DNA of 64,000 nt. Origin: Mesorhizobium loti. Its GTDB lineage: Bacteria > Pseudomonadota > Alphaproteobacteria > Rhizobiales > Rhizobiaceae. Position 1 is the first letter of the stretch. Every line of letters begins with the position of its first letter. The notes beneath the pieces were generated by a model. It was not told where the DNA came from and did no database searches. It saw only the letters and a list, made by a program, of their open reading frames with translations. The stretch is from NCBI GenBank assembly GCA_002356515.1, contig AP017605.1, positions 558,001 to 622,000 of the forward strand. The letters are read 5' to 3'. This document shows, one piece after another, positions 8,512 through 16,895 of this stretch. The position numbers and the translations under genes are program-made.

Positions 8512-9342
8512 CTACTTCGATACCGGGCACGGCTTTGTCTGGTCGAACAGCGACAGGTTGACCAGCTTGCCTCTCATCGAGAAGTCGCCATAGTCCATGA
8601 TGAGGTCGCGGGTGATGCCGTTCTCATGCAGCTTGAAGCTGATCCGGTATTCCGGCACTTCTTCGCCGTTCTGGGCACTGTCGTCGAAATAGGCGATGTC
8701 GACCGGCCAATACTTGTCTGTGGCGAGCTTCGCCAGCGCCGGAGCCTCCGGATCGGCCTTGTCGGCTTCGGTCTTCTTGCCGACGACGACCGTGGTCGTC
8801 ATCACCTTGTTGGCATCCTCCGAGCCGTCGAACAGGTTTGTCTGGTAGAAATTCTCGCCTTTTTCGGCCTTGCCGATCATCTCGACCAGATGCTGGGTCG
8901 GAAACTGGGTGGCGGCGAGTTCCAGGCTGCTCTTCTCGGGCTTGTCGATATCGACCTTGAGCCCTTTTGGGTCTTTCGTGGCGATACCCCTGACCTCCTT
9001 GTCAAGGTTCTGGTCGACAAAGGATTTGGTCACGAACGAAAATGTCTTGCCTTCGGCATCTTCGAAAGTTGTCGTCTGCTGGTCGGTCAGTCGCGTATTG
9101 TCGTTGGTGACGATCTGGGTCACGAAACGGAATTTCGCCGTATAGCCTTCGCAGGCCGAGCCGTTGAATTCATAGACCATGCGACCGGATATGCCTGTTA
9201 TGCCGGAGCGGTCGGAGGCCTTGTTGAGGGTGACGTCATACACGGCGCGATGCGCCTGCAGTGCCGGCGCGGCGAAAGCGGGGACTATCGGGAAGACTGC
9301 CGACAACAGAACGGCGTGGAATGCAAGGCGCGCTGCGCGCAT
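8512..9342 (-). CDS. eipB: EipB-like periplasmic envelope-integrity protein (DUF1849)
   Basis: 276 residues with a clear signal peptide (ARLAFHAVLLSAVFPIVPAFAAPA). The mature part begins LQAHRAVYDVTLNKASDRSGI and includes GRMVYEFNGSACEGYT. Two cysteines, in GSACEGY and at KPCPVSK near the C-terminus, match the conserved disulfide of the EipB beta-spiral family. In Brucella, EipB supports cell-envelope integrity and works with the TPR protein TtpA. It is upstream of, and co-directional with, the DUF4031/LysE pair, and divergent from ridA with 138 bp between. Confidence 0.9.
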   Translation of the reverse strand: MRAARLAFHAVLLSAVFPIVPAFAAPALQAHRAVYDVTLNKASDRSGITGISGRMVYEFNGSACEGYTAKFRFVTQIVTNDNTRLTDQQTTTFEDAEGKTFSFVTKSFVDQNLDKEVRGIATKDPKGLKVDIDKPEKSSLELAATQFPTQHLVEMIGKAEKGENFYQTNLFDGSEDANKVMTTTVVVGKKTEADKADPEAPALAKLATDKYWPVDIAYFDDSAQNGEEVPEYRISFKLHENGITRDLIMDYGDFSMRGKLVNLSLFDQTKPCPVSK

Positions 9343-9480
9343 GAGGTACTCCGATCGTCGCGGCTGATGGCAGGCCGCAGGGAAAGATGGTCCAGCTTAA
9401 AAAAAGTCGTGGCGGAAGCGAGGCAAAAATAGCAATTTCGGCCCCGCCAGCGCGGCGCCTTCCAGCAATAGGGAAAAGCA

Positions 9481-9945
9481 ATGAGTGAAACAATCGAAAA
9501 GCGGCTAAGTGATCTCGGCGTGACGCTTCCCGTCGCCGCCGCACCCGCCGCCAATTACGTGCCCTATTGCAGGACCGGCAATTTGCTGTTCACCGCCGGA
9601 CAATTGCCGCTCAAGGACGGCAAGCTGCAGGCGAGCGGCCTGCTTGGCCGCGACGTCGACACGGCAAGCGGCAAGGAGGCGGCAAAATACTGCGCGATCA
9701 ACATTCTGGCGCAGGCCAAGGCGGCACTGGGCGACCTCGAGAAGATTAGCAGGCTTGTGAAGATCACCGTTTTCGTCGCCTCTGCAGCCGACTTTGTCGA
9801 GCAGCATCTCGTTGCCAACGGCGCCTCCGATTTCCTGGTCGCCGCTCTTGGCGAGCGCGGCAAGCACGCCCGCTCCGCCGTTGGCACCGCCTCCCTGCCG
9901 CTTAATGCCGCAGTGGAAATCGAAGCGATCTTCGAAGTCGAATAA
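9481..9945 (+). CDS. RidA family protein (YjgF/YER057c/UK114)
   Basis: 154 residues of the chorismate-mutase-like trimer family that hydrolyses reactive enamine/imine intermediates such as 2-aminoacrylate. It belongs to the longer group with TIEKRLSDLGVTLP at the N-terminus. LLFTAGQLPLKDG, NILAQAKAALGDLEKI, VKITVFVAS and ARSAVGTASLPLNAAVEIEAIFEV are family motifs. The arginine in the active-site segment HARSAVG is present. It starts a plus-strand run with a phosphodiesterase gene 13 bp downstream. Confidence 0.93.
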   Translation: MSETIEKRLSDLGVTLPVAAAPAANYVPYCRTGNLLFTAGQLPLKDGKLQASGLLGRDVDTASGKEAAKYCAINILAQAKAALGDLEKISRLVKITVFVASAADFVEQHLVANGASDFLVAALGERGKHARSAVGTASLPLNAAVEIEAIFEVE

Positions 9946-9958
9946 GCGAAGGCCTGAC

Positions 9959-10687
9959 ATGACCGACCTCTCCTGGCTGACCGCCCGGCCCGTTGCCCAT
10001 CGCGGCTTCCACGACATGAACAAGACGCGCTGGGAAAACACACTGTCCGCCTTCACTGCGGCCGCCGAACGCGGCTACGCCATCGAATGCGACGTGCATC
10101 TGTCATCGGACGGCGTTCCCATCATCATCCATGATGATGACCTGAAAAGGCTGACCGGACAGGACGGTTTCGTCTGGCAGCGCAGCGCGGCCGAACTGAC
10201 CGCACTCAAGGTTGGCGGCACATCAGATCATGTCCCGACGCTGCAGGAAGCGCTCGACCTCGTCGACGGCCGCGTGCCCATGGTCGTCGAGCTGAAAGGG
10301 ATTCCCGGCCGTGACGAAGGCCTGGTGGCTCGCGTCGGCAAGATGCTCAAGCGTTATAAGGGCAAGGCAGCGATCATGTCGTTCGATCACTGGCTGATCC
10401 GCGATTTCCCGAAACATGCGCCCGGTATTCCCGCTGGCTTGACCGCCTACGGCAAGGACCTCAAGCTGATCGAAGCGCATTTTTCCATGCTGGCGCACGA
10501 ACTCTCCTTCACCTCCTACGCCGCCGGCGACCTGCCGAACCCGTTCGTCAGCTTCGTGCGTGAAAAGCTCAAAATGCCTGTCATCACCTGGACGGTGCAT
10601 GATCAGCCGGCGATTGACCTGACCCTCAAATATGCCGATCAGATGACATTCGAAGGGTTCGAACCCGACCTCGTCAAAGTCGCCTGA
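9959..10687 (+). CDS. Glycerophosphodiester phosphodiesterase
   Basis: 242 residues of the GDPD TIM-barrel family, which cleaves glycerophosphodiesters to glycerol-3-phosphate and an alcohol. The catalytic motif is seen in VAHRGFHDMNKTRWENTLSAF (HR...EN) and AIECDVHLSSDGVPIIIHDDD (E-x-D and catalytic His). The end MTFEGFEPDLVKV is family-like. The ATG at 9959 lies 13 bp after ridA and follows AAGG; the longer open frame upstream overlaps ridA and is rejected. No signal peptide, so probably cytoplasmic. Confidence 0.93.
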   Translation: MTDLSWLTARPVAHRGFHDMNKTRWENTLSAFTAAAERGYAIECDVHLSSDGVPIIIHDDDLKRLTGQDGFVWQRSAAELTALKVGGTSDHVPTLQEALDLVDGRVPMVVELKGIPGRDEGLVARVGKMLKRYKGKAAIMSFDHWLIRDFPKHAPGIPAGLTAYGKDLKLIEAHFSMLAHELSFTSYAAGDLPNPFVSFVREKLKMPVITWTVHDQPAIDLTLKYADQMTFEGFEPDLVKVA

Positions 10688-10742
10688 GCGGAGTGTCTGA
10701 AACGTGACTTGTAGCGGCCCGGATGGAGCTTAAATAAGCCTC

Positions 10743-11957
10743 ATGGATCAGGGTGATGATGGCGACGGGCAAACAGCAAATGCGGACTATTCGATCCGCA
10801 TCGCCGCGGGCATCGGCGCATTCACCTGCGATGAATGGAACGGCTTTGCCGGCACCACGCGCGGCGATGCGGAAAATAGCTATAACCCGCTCGTTTCATT
10901 CGCTTTTTTGAGTGCCTTGGAAGATTCCGGCTGCGCCGTGCGGCGCACTGGCTGGCAGGGACATCATTTGCGGCTGGAGACCGCGCAAGGCAGGCTTCTG
11001 GGCGCCGTCCCCTGCTATCTCAAATCGCACAGCCAGGGCGAATATGTGTTCGATCATGGCTGGTCGGATGCCTTCGAGCGCGCCGGCGGCCGCTATTACC
11101 CGAAACTGCAATGTGCCGTGCCGTTCACGCCGGTCACCGGCCCTCGCCTGCTGGTCGGCAAGGGCGAGGATCCGGATGCGGTGAAGGCCGGGCTTGCCGC
11201 CGGCCTCAAGATGGTGACCGACAAGCTCGGCGTGTCCTCCGCGCACGTCACCTTCGCGCAGGAGAGCGATGTCGCGACGCTCGAGGCCGCCGGTTTCCTG
11301 CACCGCACCGACCAGCAGTTCCACTTCTTCAACGAAGGCTTTTCGACCTATGACGACTTCCTCGCCACGCTCGCCTCGCGCAAGCGCAAGGCGATGAAGA
11401 AGGAACGGCGCGAGGCGCTTGCCGACGGCATCACCATCGACTGGCTGACCGGCAAGGACCTGACGGAAAAAGCCTGGGACGACTTCTTCGCCTTTTACAT
11501 GGATACGGGCAGCCGCAAATGGGGTCGCCCCTATCTGAACCGCCAGTTCTTCTCGCTGATCGGCGAGCGCATGGCGGACGATATCCTGCTGGTGATGGCC
11601 AGGCGCAACGGGCGCTACATTGCCGGCGCCATTAATTTCATCGGCTCCGACGCGCTCTACGGCCGCAACTGGGGCTGCATCGAGGACCATCCCTTCCTGC
11701 ATTTCGAGGTCTGCTATCACCAGGCCATCGACTTTGCCATCGAACGCAAGCTGAAGGTGGTCGAGGCGGGCGCACAGGGAGAGCACAAGCTGGCGCGCGG
11801 CTACAGGCCGGTGACGATGCATTCCGCCCACTACATTTCGCATCCTGGCCTGCGCAATGCCGTGGCCGACTATCTCAAGCGCGAGCGGCGCGAGGTGGAG
11901 CGGATGGGCGAATATCTGGAAGAGCATACCCCGTTCCGCAGGGATCTCGAGGAATAG
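10743..11957 (+). CDS. GNAT-fold peptidogalycan biosynthesis-like protein (DUF482/COG3146)
   Basis: 404 residues of the COG3146 family, related to the FemAB/GNAT acyltransferase fold. Typical parts are NSYNPLVSFAFLSALEDSGCA, EYVFDHGWSDAFERAGGRYYPKLQ, the segment SRKRKAMKKERREAL and GAQGEHKLARGYRP near the C-terminus. The family is common in alphaproteobacteria and often sits near HIT genes, as here (HIT starts 106 bp downstream). The substrate is not established. The family name implies cell-wall modification but evidence is thin. Confidence 0.88.
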   Translation: MDQGDDGDGQTANADYSIRIAAGIGAFTCDEWNGFAGTTRGDAENSYNPLVSFAFLSALEDSGCAVRRTGWQGHHLRLETAQGRLLGAVPCYLKSHSQGEYVFDHGWSDAFERAGGRYYPKLQCAVPFTPVTGPRLLVGKGEDPDAVKAGLAAGLKMVTDKLGVSSAHVTFAQESDVATLEAAGFLHRTDQQFHFFNEGFSTYDDFLATLASRKRKAMKKERREALADGITIDWLTGKDLTEKAWDDFFAFYMDTGSRKWGRPYLNRQFFSLIGERMADDILLVMARRNGRYIAGAINFIGSDALYGRNWGCIEDHPFLHFEVCYHQAIDFAIERKLKVVEAGAQGEHKLARGYRPVTMHSAHYISHPGLRNAVADYLKRERREVERMGEYLEEHTPFRRDLEE

Positions 11958-12063
11958 CAGGCTTTTGGCACGGTCGATCTCGCCTGATCGCCCGCCGCAT
12001 CGTCTTGCCGCTCCAGAAGAGCTTCGCTACACGGGACGCGAGGCACAATCCGGAGCGTTCGCC

Positions 12064-12492
12064 ATGACTGCCGCCTATGACACCGACAACATCTTCGCGA
12101 AAATCCTGCGTGGAGAAATCCCTTCGCACCGCGTTTACGAAGACGACGCCGTCGTGGCCTTCATGGACGTGATGCCGCAAGGGCCGGGCCATACGCTGGT
12201 GGTGCCCAAAGCCCCGTCGCGCAATCTGCTCGACGCCAACCCGTCGACCTTCGGCCCGCTTTTCACCGTCGTCCAGAAAGTGGCGCTGGCCGCGAAGAAG
12301 GCGCTTAATGCCGACGGCGTCACCGTCCTGCAGTTCAACGAGCCGGCCTCCGGGCAGACCGTCTATCACCTGCATGTCCATGTCATCCCGCGCTTCGACG
12401 GCATTCCGTTGAAGCCGCACACGGGCGCGATGGAAAAGCCTGAAGTGTTGGCCGAGAACGCCGGGAAAATTCGCGCAGCGCTCGGAAGCTGA
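12064..12492 (+). CDS. HIT family nucleotide-binding protein
   Basis: 142 residues. The histidine triad is intact in VYHLHVHVIPRF (H-x-H-x-H). The N-terminal part NIFAKILRGEIPSHRVYEDD is typical of the HINT/protein kinase C inhibitor branch, which hydrolyses nucleoside phosphoramidates and AMP-lysine-like substrates. The ATG at 12064 is chosen because the 69 codons upstream in frame overlap the previous gene. It is convergent with the downstream phosphotransferase-like gene (25 bp between stops). Confidence 0.93.
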   Translation: MTAAYDTDNIFAKILRGEIPSHRVYEDDAVVAFMDVMPQGPGHTLVVPKAPSRNLLDANPSTFGPLFTVVQKVALAAKKALNADGVTVLQFNEPASGQTVYHLHVHVIPRFDGIPLKPHTGAMEKPEVLAENAGKIRAALGS

Positions 12493-12517
12493 CCCGCACC
12501 CGTTTCGCGGTAAAGTC

Positions 12518-13138
12518 TTAGTTGGCGGCTTGAGCCAGCCGTTCGATCGCACTCGGCTGGGCGCCATCTCGCAGCCGCTGGCGGATCGCTTGCGCGCACT
12601 GTTCGGGGCTGAGGACCGAGGTGTCGACCTCGAGATCGTATAGGCCCGGCCGGTGCACCGCGTCCTGCCACAGGCGTACCGGCAGAGGCACAGGATCGTC
12701 TGAAGAGCCGGTGACATAGCCCCTGCCCGCCTCGCTGGCGGCTCGCCTTGCCATGATGATTTCAATCGGACAGCGAACACCGACAAGCAGCGCCGGCAGG
12801 CCGGCGAGACGGCGCGCGCAATCGGCCAGGCAGCCGAGGGGCTTCGAATAGGCATCGTGATGGCCGACATCCGTCACGACGTTCAGCCCCAGCCGGCTGT
12901 GGGCCGCGATCGATTCGTAAAGAGCGGCGTACAGGCGCGGCACGAAGACTTCGAGATCGGGGCGCTCGCCGCCAGGGCGCAACCCTATTCCCGGGCGAAG
13001 TCGCGGCGGCGTGATCTGCTCATAGCTGTCGACGCCCAGGTTTATCCATGGACCATCGAAGCTTCCCTGAATGGCTCGGGCGATGCTCGATTTTCCCGAC
13101 CGCGGCGCGCCGTTGAGGATGATGATCTGGCCTGGCAT
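12518..13138 (-). CDS. Chloramphenicol phosphotransferase-like P-loop kinase
   Basis: 206 residues. The N-terminus IIILNGAPRSGKSSIARAIQ holds a P-loop (GAPRSGKS) as in the CPT family of Streptomyces chloramphenicol 3-O-phosphotransferase. GPWINLGVDSY and NVVTDVGHHD are further family positions, and VGVRCPIEIIMARR is the lid region. Homologues are widespread in bacteria that make no chloramphenicol, so resistance is not implied. The ATG at 13138 follows AGGGG; a GTG two codons upstream is an alternative. It lies behind the clpA terminator. Confidence 0.85.
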   Translation of the reverse strand: MPGQIIILNGAPRSGKSSIARAIQGSFDGPWINLGVDSYEQITPPRLRPGIGLRPGGERPDLEVFVPRLYAALYESIAAHSRLGLNVVTDVGHHDAYSKPLGCLADCARRLAGLPALLVGVRCPIEIIMARRAASEAGRGYVTGSSDDPVPLPVRLWQDAVHRPGLYDLEVDTSVLSPEQCAQAIRQRLRDGAQPSAIERLAQAAN

Positions 13139-13158
13139 AGCCACCCCTGCTCAAAATG

Positions 13159-13184
13159 AAAAAGCCCCGTTTCCGGGGCTTTTT
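13159..13184 (-). terminator. Intrinsic terminator after clpA
   Basis: AAAAAGCCCCG at 13159-13169 pairs perfectly with CGGGGCTTTTT at 13174-13184 over a TTTC loop. It starts 15 bases beyond the clpA stop on the minus strand and ends in a T-run, a classic rho-independent terminator. It separates clpA from the phosphotransferase-like gene. Confidence 0.88.
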
Positions 13185-13198
13185 CGAGTGAGTGCCGA

Positions 13199-15667
13199 TC
13201 AGCCCTTGCGGGGCAGTTGCGGGACCAGGCTGCGCTTACCGCCGTCCTTGCCCTTGGGCTCCGGCTTCTGCGCCACGATCTTCTTCGCGGCAGGCTTCTT
13301 CGCCACAGCCTTGGGCGGCTTCGGCGCGTCTTCCGGCTCTTCCTTTTTCGGCTTCACCGGCGCCTCGTCGGCCAGCGATTCCAGCTTCAGGCCGGTCTCG
13401 CCGGTTTCCTTCTTCTCGACGGTGACCCGCACCGTGCCGCCCTTCTTGAGCTTGCCGAACAGCACCTCATCAGCCAGCGGCTTCTTGATGTGCTCCTGGA
13501 TCACACGGCCGAGCGGCCGCGCGCCCATGCGCTCGTCATAGCCCTTGTCGGCCAGCCAGGCGATCGCATCCGGCGACAGGTCGAAGGTGACACCACGCTC
13601 GGAGAGCTGAGCCTCCAGCTGCATGACGAACTTCTGCACCACCTGATGGATGACCGGCACCGGCAGCGAGCCGAACGGGATGATCGCATCGAGACGGTTG
13701 CGGAACTCCGGCGTGAACAGCCGGTTGATCGCCTCGACATCGTCGCCTTCGCGCTTGGTCGAACCGAAGCCAATCGCCGCGCGCTGCGCATCGGATGCGC
13801 CCGCATTGGTGGTCATGATCAGGATCACATTGCGGAAGTCGATCTGCTTGCCGTTGTGGTCGGTCAGCTTGCCGTGGTCCATGACCTGCAACAGGATATT
13901 GAACAGATCCGGATGTGCCTTTTCGACCTCGTCCAGCAACAGCACGCAGTGCGGATGCTGGTCGACACCGTCGGTCAACAGGCCGCCCTGGTCGAAGCCG
14001 ACATAGCCGGGAGGAGCGCCGATCAGCCGCGAAACGGTGTGGCGTTCCATGTATTCCGACATGTCGAAGCGGATCAGCTCGACACCGAGCGAGGCGGCGA
14101 GTTGCTTGGCGACTTCGGTCTTGCCGACACCGGTCGGACCCGAGAACAGATACGAGCCGATCGGCTTTTCCGGTTCGCGCAGGCCGGCACGGGCCAGCTT
14201 GATCGCCGAGGTCAGCGCGGTGATCGCGGTGTCCTGGCCGTAGACGACCCGCTTCAGCTCGATGTCGAGGCCTTGCAGCACCTTCTCGTCATCGGCCGAA
14301 ACCGTCTTCGGCGGAATGCGCGCCATGGTGGCGATCGTTGCTTCGATCTCCTTGATGCCAATGGTCTTCTTGCGCTTGCCTTCCGGCACCAGCATCTGCG
14401 AGGCGCCGGTCTCGTCGATCACGTCGATCGCCTTGTCCGGCAGCTTGCGGTCGTTGATGTAGCGGGCCGACAGTTCCACCGATGCCTTGATCGCCTCGTT
14501 GGTGAACTTCACCTTGTGGAATTCCTCATAGTAGGGCTTGAGGCCCTTCATGATCTCGATGGCGTCCTCGATGGTCGGTTCGTTGACGTCGATCTTCTGG
14601 AAGCGCCGCACCAGAGCGCGGTCCTTCTCGAAGAACTGGCGGAATTCTTTGTAGGTGGTCGAGCCGATGCAGCGGATCGCACCCGACGACAACGCCGGCT
14701 TCAACAGGTTCGACGCGTCCATGGCGCCACCTGACGTGGCACCCGCACCAATCACGGTGTGGATCTCGTCGATGAACAGAACCGCGCCCGGATAGTCCTC
14801 GAGTTCCTTGACGACCTGCTTCAACCGTTCCTCGAAATCGCCGCGATAGCGCGTGCCGGCGAGCAGCGTGCCCATGTCGAGCGCGAAGATGGTGGCGTTG
14901 TGCAGCACCTCGGGAACGTCGCCCTCGACGATGCGCTTGGCCAAGCCTTCGGCGATCGCCGTCTTGCCGACGCCGGGATCACCGACATAGAGCGGGTTGT
15001 TCTTGGAGCGGCGGCACAGCACCTGGATGGTGCGGTTGATCTCCGACTCGCGGCCGATCAGCGGATCGATCTTGCCGGCCTTGGCCTTGTTGTTGAGGTT
15101 GACGCAATAAGCCGTCAGCGCGTCCTGCTGCTGCTTCTTCTTGCCGCCTTCCTCTTGCGGCTCGGCGCCGTTCTGGCCGCCCTGCTCGTCATCGGCGCCG
15201 CGCGGCGAGCGCGTCTCCGATGCACCGGGGCGCTTGGCGATGCCGTGCGAGATGTAGTTGACCGCATCGTAGCGGGTCATCTGCTGTTCCTGCAGGAAAT
15301 AGGCGGCGTGGCTCTCGCGCTCGGCGAAGATGGCGACGAGCACGTTGGCGCCCGACACTTCCTCGCGGCCAGACGACTGCACATGGATCACCGCGCGCTG
15401 GATGACGCGCTGGAAGCCGGCGGTCGGCTTGGAATCCTCGTCGTAGCCGGTGACCAGATTGTCGAGTTCGGTGTCGATATAAGTGAGAACAGTGTGCTTC
15501 AGCTCATCAAGATCGACGTTGCAGGCGCGCATGACGGCGGCCGCCTCGGTGTCGTCGATCAACGCCAGCAGCAGATGTTCTAGGGTTGCGTATTCGTGGT
15601 GCCGCTCATTGGCGAGCGTCAGCGCCTGGTGAAGCGCCTTTTCCAGGCCTTGGGAGAAAGCCGGCAT
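13199..15667 (-). CDS. clpA: ATP-dependent Clp protease ATP-binding subunit ClpA
   Basis: The 822-residue Hsp100 unfoldase feeds substrates to ClpP. The N-domain (about 1-145) binds ClpS. AAA module 1 has Walker [10 protein letters not shown] and Walker [10 protein letters not shown]. Module 2 has GPTGVGKTE and [13 protein letters not shown]. The ClpP-docking IGF loop is present in AAIGFGSTK. Beyond the D2 domain there is a ~50-residue tail rich in Lys, Pro and Ala, giving a protein about 60 residues longer than E. coli ClpA. It is 6 bp downstream of clpS. Confidence 0.97.
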   Translation of the reverse strand: MPAFSQGLEKALHQALTLANERHHEYATLEHLLLALIDDTEAAAVMRACNVDLDELKHTVLTYIDTELDNLVTGYDEDSKPTAGFQRVIQRAVIHVQSSGREEVSGANVLVAIFAERESHAAYFLQEQQMTRYDAVNYISHGIAKRPGASETRSPRGADDEQGGQNGAEPQEEGGKKKQQQDALTAYCVNLNNKAKAGKIDPLIGRESEINRTIQVLCRRSKNNPLYVGDPGVGKTAIAEGLAKRIVEGDVPEVLHNATIFALDMGTLLAGTRYRGDFEERLKQVVKELEDYPGAVLFIDEIHTVIGAGATSGGAMDASNLLKPALSSGAIRCIGSTTYKEFRQFFEKDRALVRRFQKIDVNEPTIEDAIEIMKGLKPYYEEFHKVKFTNEAIKASVELSARYINDRKLPDKAIDVIDETGASQMLVPEGKRKKTIGIKEIEATIATMARIPPKTVSADDEKVLQGLDIELKRVVYGQDTAITALTSAIKLARAGLREPEKPIGSYLFSGPTGVGKTEVAKQLAASLGVELIRFDMSEYMERHTVSRLIGAPPGYVGFDQGGLLTDGVDQHPHCVLLLDEVEKAHPDLFNILLQVMDHGKLTDHNGKQIDFRNVILIMTTNAGASDAQRAAIGFGSTKREGDDVEAINRLFTPEFRNRLDAIIPFGSLPVPVIHQVVQKFVMQLEAQLSERGVTFDLSPDAIAWLADKGYDERMGARPLGRVIQEHIKKPLADEVLFGKLKKGGTVRVTVEKKETGETGLKLESLADEAPVKPKKEEPEDAPKPPKAVAKKPAAKKIVAQKPEPKGKDGGKRSLVPQLPRKG

Positions 15668-15673
15668 GTTACC

Positions 15674-16042
15674 TCACTTCTTCTCCATCACGCATTGCAG
15701 CGGATGCTGATTCTGTCGGGCGAAATCCATGACCTGAGACACTTTGGTCTCGGCCACCTCGAATGTATAGACCCCGCACTCGCCCACTCCATGATTGTGA
15801 ACATGAAGCATGATGCGTGTGGCGGCTTCGCGGTCCTTCTGGAAAAAACGCTCCAGCACGTGAACCACGAACTCCATCGGAGTGTAGTCGTCGTTGAGGA
15901 TGAGGACCCGGTAAAGGCTGGGCTTCTTGGTCTTGGTTTTGGTGCGCGTGATGACGGCCGTCCCGCGGCCGGCCTCATTGCCGTCGCCGCTGCCGTTTTG
16001 CATCCGCGCCACTTGTCTCGTGGCAGTCAAACCGATCGTCAC
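15674..16042 (-). CDS. clpS: ATP-dependent Clp protease adaptor ClpS
   Basis: ClpS delivers N-degron substrates to ClpA and inhibits degradation of ssrA-tagged proteins. The core is intact: [24 protein letters not shown] (N-degron pocket including NDDYTPM), [14 protein letters not shown] and [10 protein letters not shown]. The start is uncertain. The GTG at 16042 follows AGGCAGGA and is preferred; an ATG 27 bases upstream and an internal ATG at 16003 both lack good ribosome binding sites. The first ~40 residues are the usual disordered extension. It is 6 bp from clpA. Confidence 0.93.
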   Translation of the reverse strand: MTIGLTATRQVARMQNGSGDGNEAGRGTAVITRTKTKTKKPSLYRVLILNDDYTPMEFVVHVLERFFQKDREAATRIMLHVHNHGVGECGVYTFEVAETKVSQVMDFARQNQHPLQCVMEKK

Positions 16043-16203
16043 GTAATCCTGCCTCTTTCGAATCCTCATGCGAGTTCGACATGTAGGTGTTCGATGGACG
16101 ATTTTAAGCCCTTCTGGTTAGCTGACAATATGGCTAGGTGACCAACTTGGCGGATTTTCGCAATCGTGAAGCGGTACGCGGCTCCAGATGGGAAATTGAC
16201 ATG

Positions 16204-16235
16204 AAAAAACCCGGCCGCGTTTCCGCGACCGGGTT
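16204..16235 (-). terminator. Intrinsic terminator after the phasin gene
   Basis: AACCCGGCCGCG at 16208-16219 pairs with CGCGACCGGGTT at 16224-16235 (one G-T pair) over a TTTC loop. On the minus strand it lies 44 bases past the phasin stop and ends in TTTTTT. The rest of 16043-16279 holds no gene I can support. Confidence 0.85.
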
Positions 16236-16279
16236 CTGTCCCGGGCCCAAAGGGCCGGATCTGAAACTGTCGGGCGAAA

Positions 16280-16609
16280 TTACTTCGCCTTGGCAACGAT
16301 CGATTCGAACGGCTTGTAGGCCTCCTTGGCGAGTTCGGCATAGAGGTCGCCGATCTTGGTGGCCTCGGCGACGAACGCCTCGTAGGACTGCTTGGCATAG
16401 TCTGTCTGGATCTCGATAGCCTTGTCCAGCGACTTGGCCGAAAACAGCTTCTCGACGGCGGCGCTGCCGGCTTCAAAGCTCTTCTTGGTGTACTCGCCGG
16501 CCTCGGTGGCGATCGCCTGGGCGCCCTTGGAGAGCGAAGCGAAGCTCTTCAATCCGGTGTCGGCGAATTCCTTGCCGTATTTGCTGAAGTCCTCATAGGT
16601 CTGGGTCAT
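16280..16609 (-). CDS. Phasin family protein
   Basis: A 109-residue helical, amphipathic protein: MTQTYEDFSKYGKEFADTGLKSF, then SKGAQAIATEAGEYTKKSFEAGSAAVEKLFSAKS and IQTDYAKQSYEAFVAEATKIGDLYAELAKEAYKPFE. This is the Phasin_2 pattern of proteins coating polyhydroxyalkanoate granules. The open frame continues 47 codons upstream, but the ATG at 16609 begins the conserved part and the upstream stretch holds the promoter palindromes. Regulation by a PhaR-type repressor is suggested by two TGC-N3-GCA boxes upstream. Confidence 0.93.
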   Translation of the reverse strand: MTQTYEDFSKYGKEFADTGLKSFASLSKGAQAIATEAGEYTKKSFEAGSAAVEKLFSAKSLDKAIEIQTDYAKQSYEAFVAEATKIGDLYAELAKEAYKPFESIVAKAK

Positions 16610-16657
16610 TTCACGATTTCCCTTGACGGTTGAGGCGTCCTTCTTCGGGGCGCCCTT

Positions 16658-16692
16658 GTGCAATGCACTAGAATATATTGTGCGTCGCACAA
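16658..16692 (-). promoter_or_regulatory. Tandem TGC-N3-GCA palindromes, probable PhaR operators of the phasin gene
   Basis: Two perfect palindromes lie 50-85 bases before the phasin start: GTGCAATGCAC at 16658-16668 and TTGTGCGTCGCACAA at 16678-16692. Both contain TGC-N3-GCA and their centres (16663 and 16685) are 22 bp apart, about two helical turns. PhaR/AniA repressors bind TGC-rich palindromes of this type upstream of phasin genes in other alphaproteobacteria. The match to that motif is direct; binding here is inferred. Confidence 0.7.
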
Positions 16693-16895
16693 AAGTCAAC
16701 ATTTCGCCGGTGTGCGGAGCCCGCCTGCGCAGGCAATGGCTAAAAATCAAATAAAGTGCGTTTCAAGCCCGAAGAAAATGGTGAACGCGGCGGTTACCAT
16801 AAACGGATTGGTAACGCTGCCCCGCTAGTTTGGCTGGAAGTGAGGCAGGACCCTTTGCCGCCTCCAACGCAACGAAGAATTCAAGGGAAATATCA

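Noticed and set aside
12518..13138. Chloramphenicol resistance gene
   Set aside because: CPT-like kinases are common in genomes with no resistance role; only the fold is supported.
13217..14734. 505-codon plus-strand frame opposite clpA
   Set aside because: Shadow of clpA; no recognisable domain or ribosome site.
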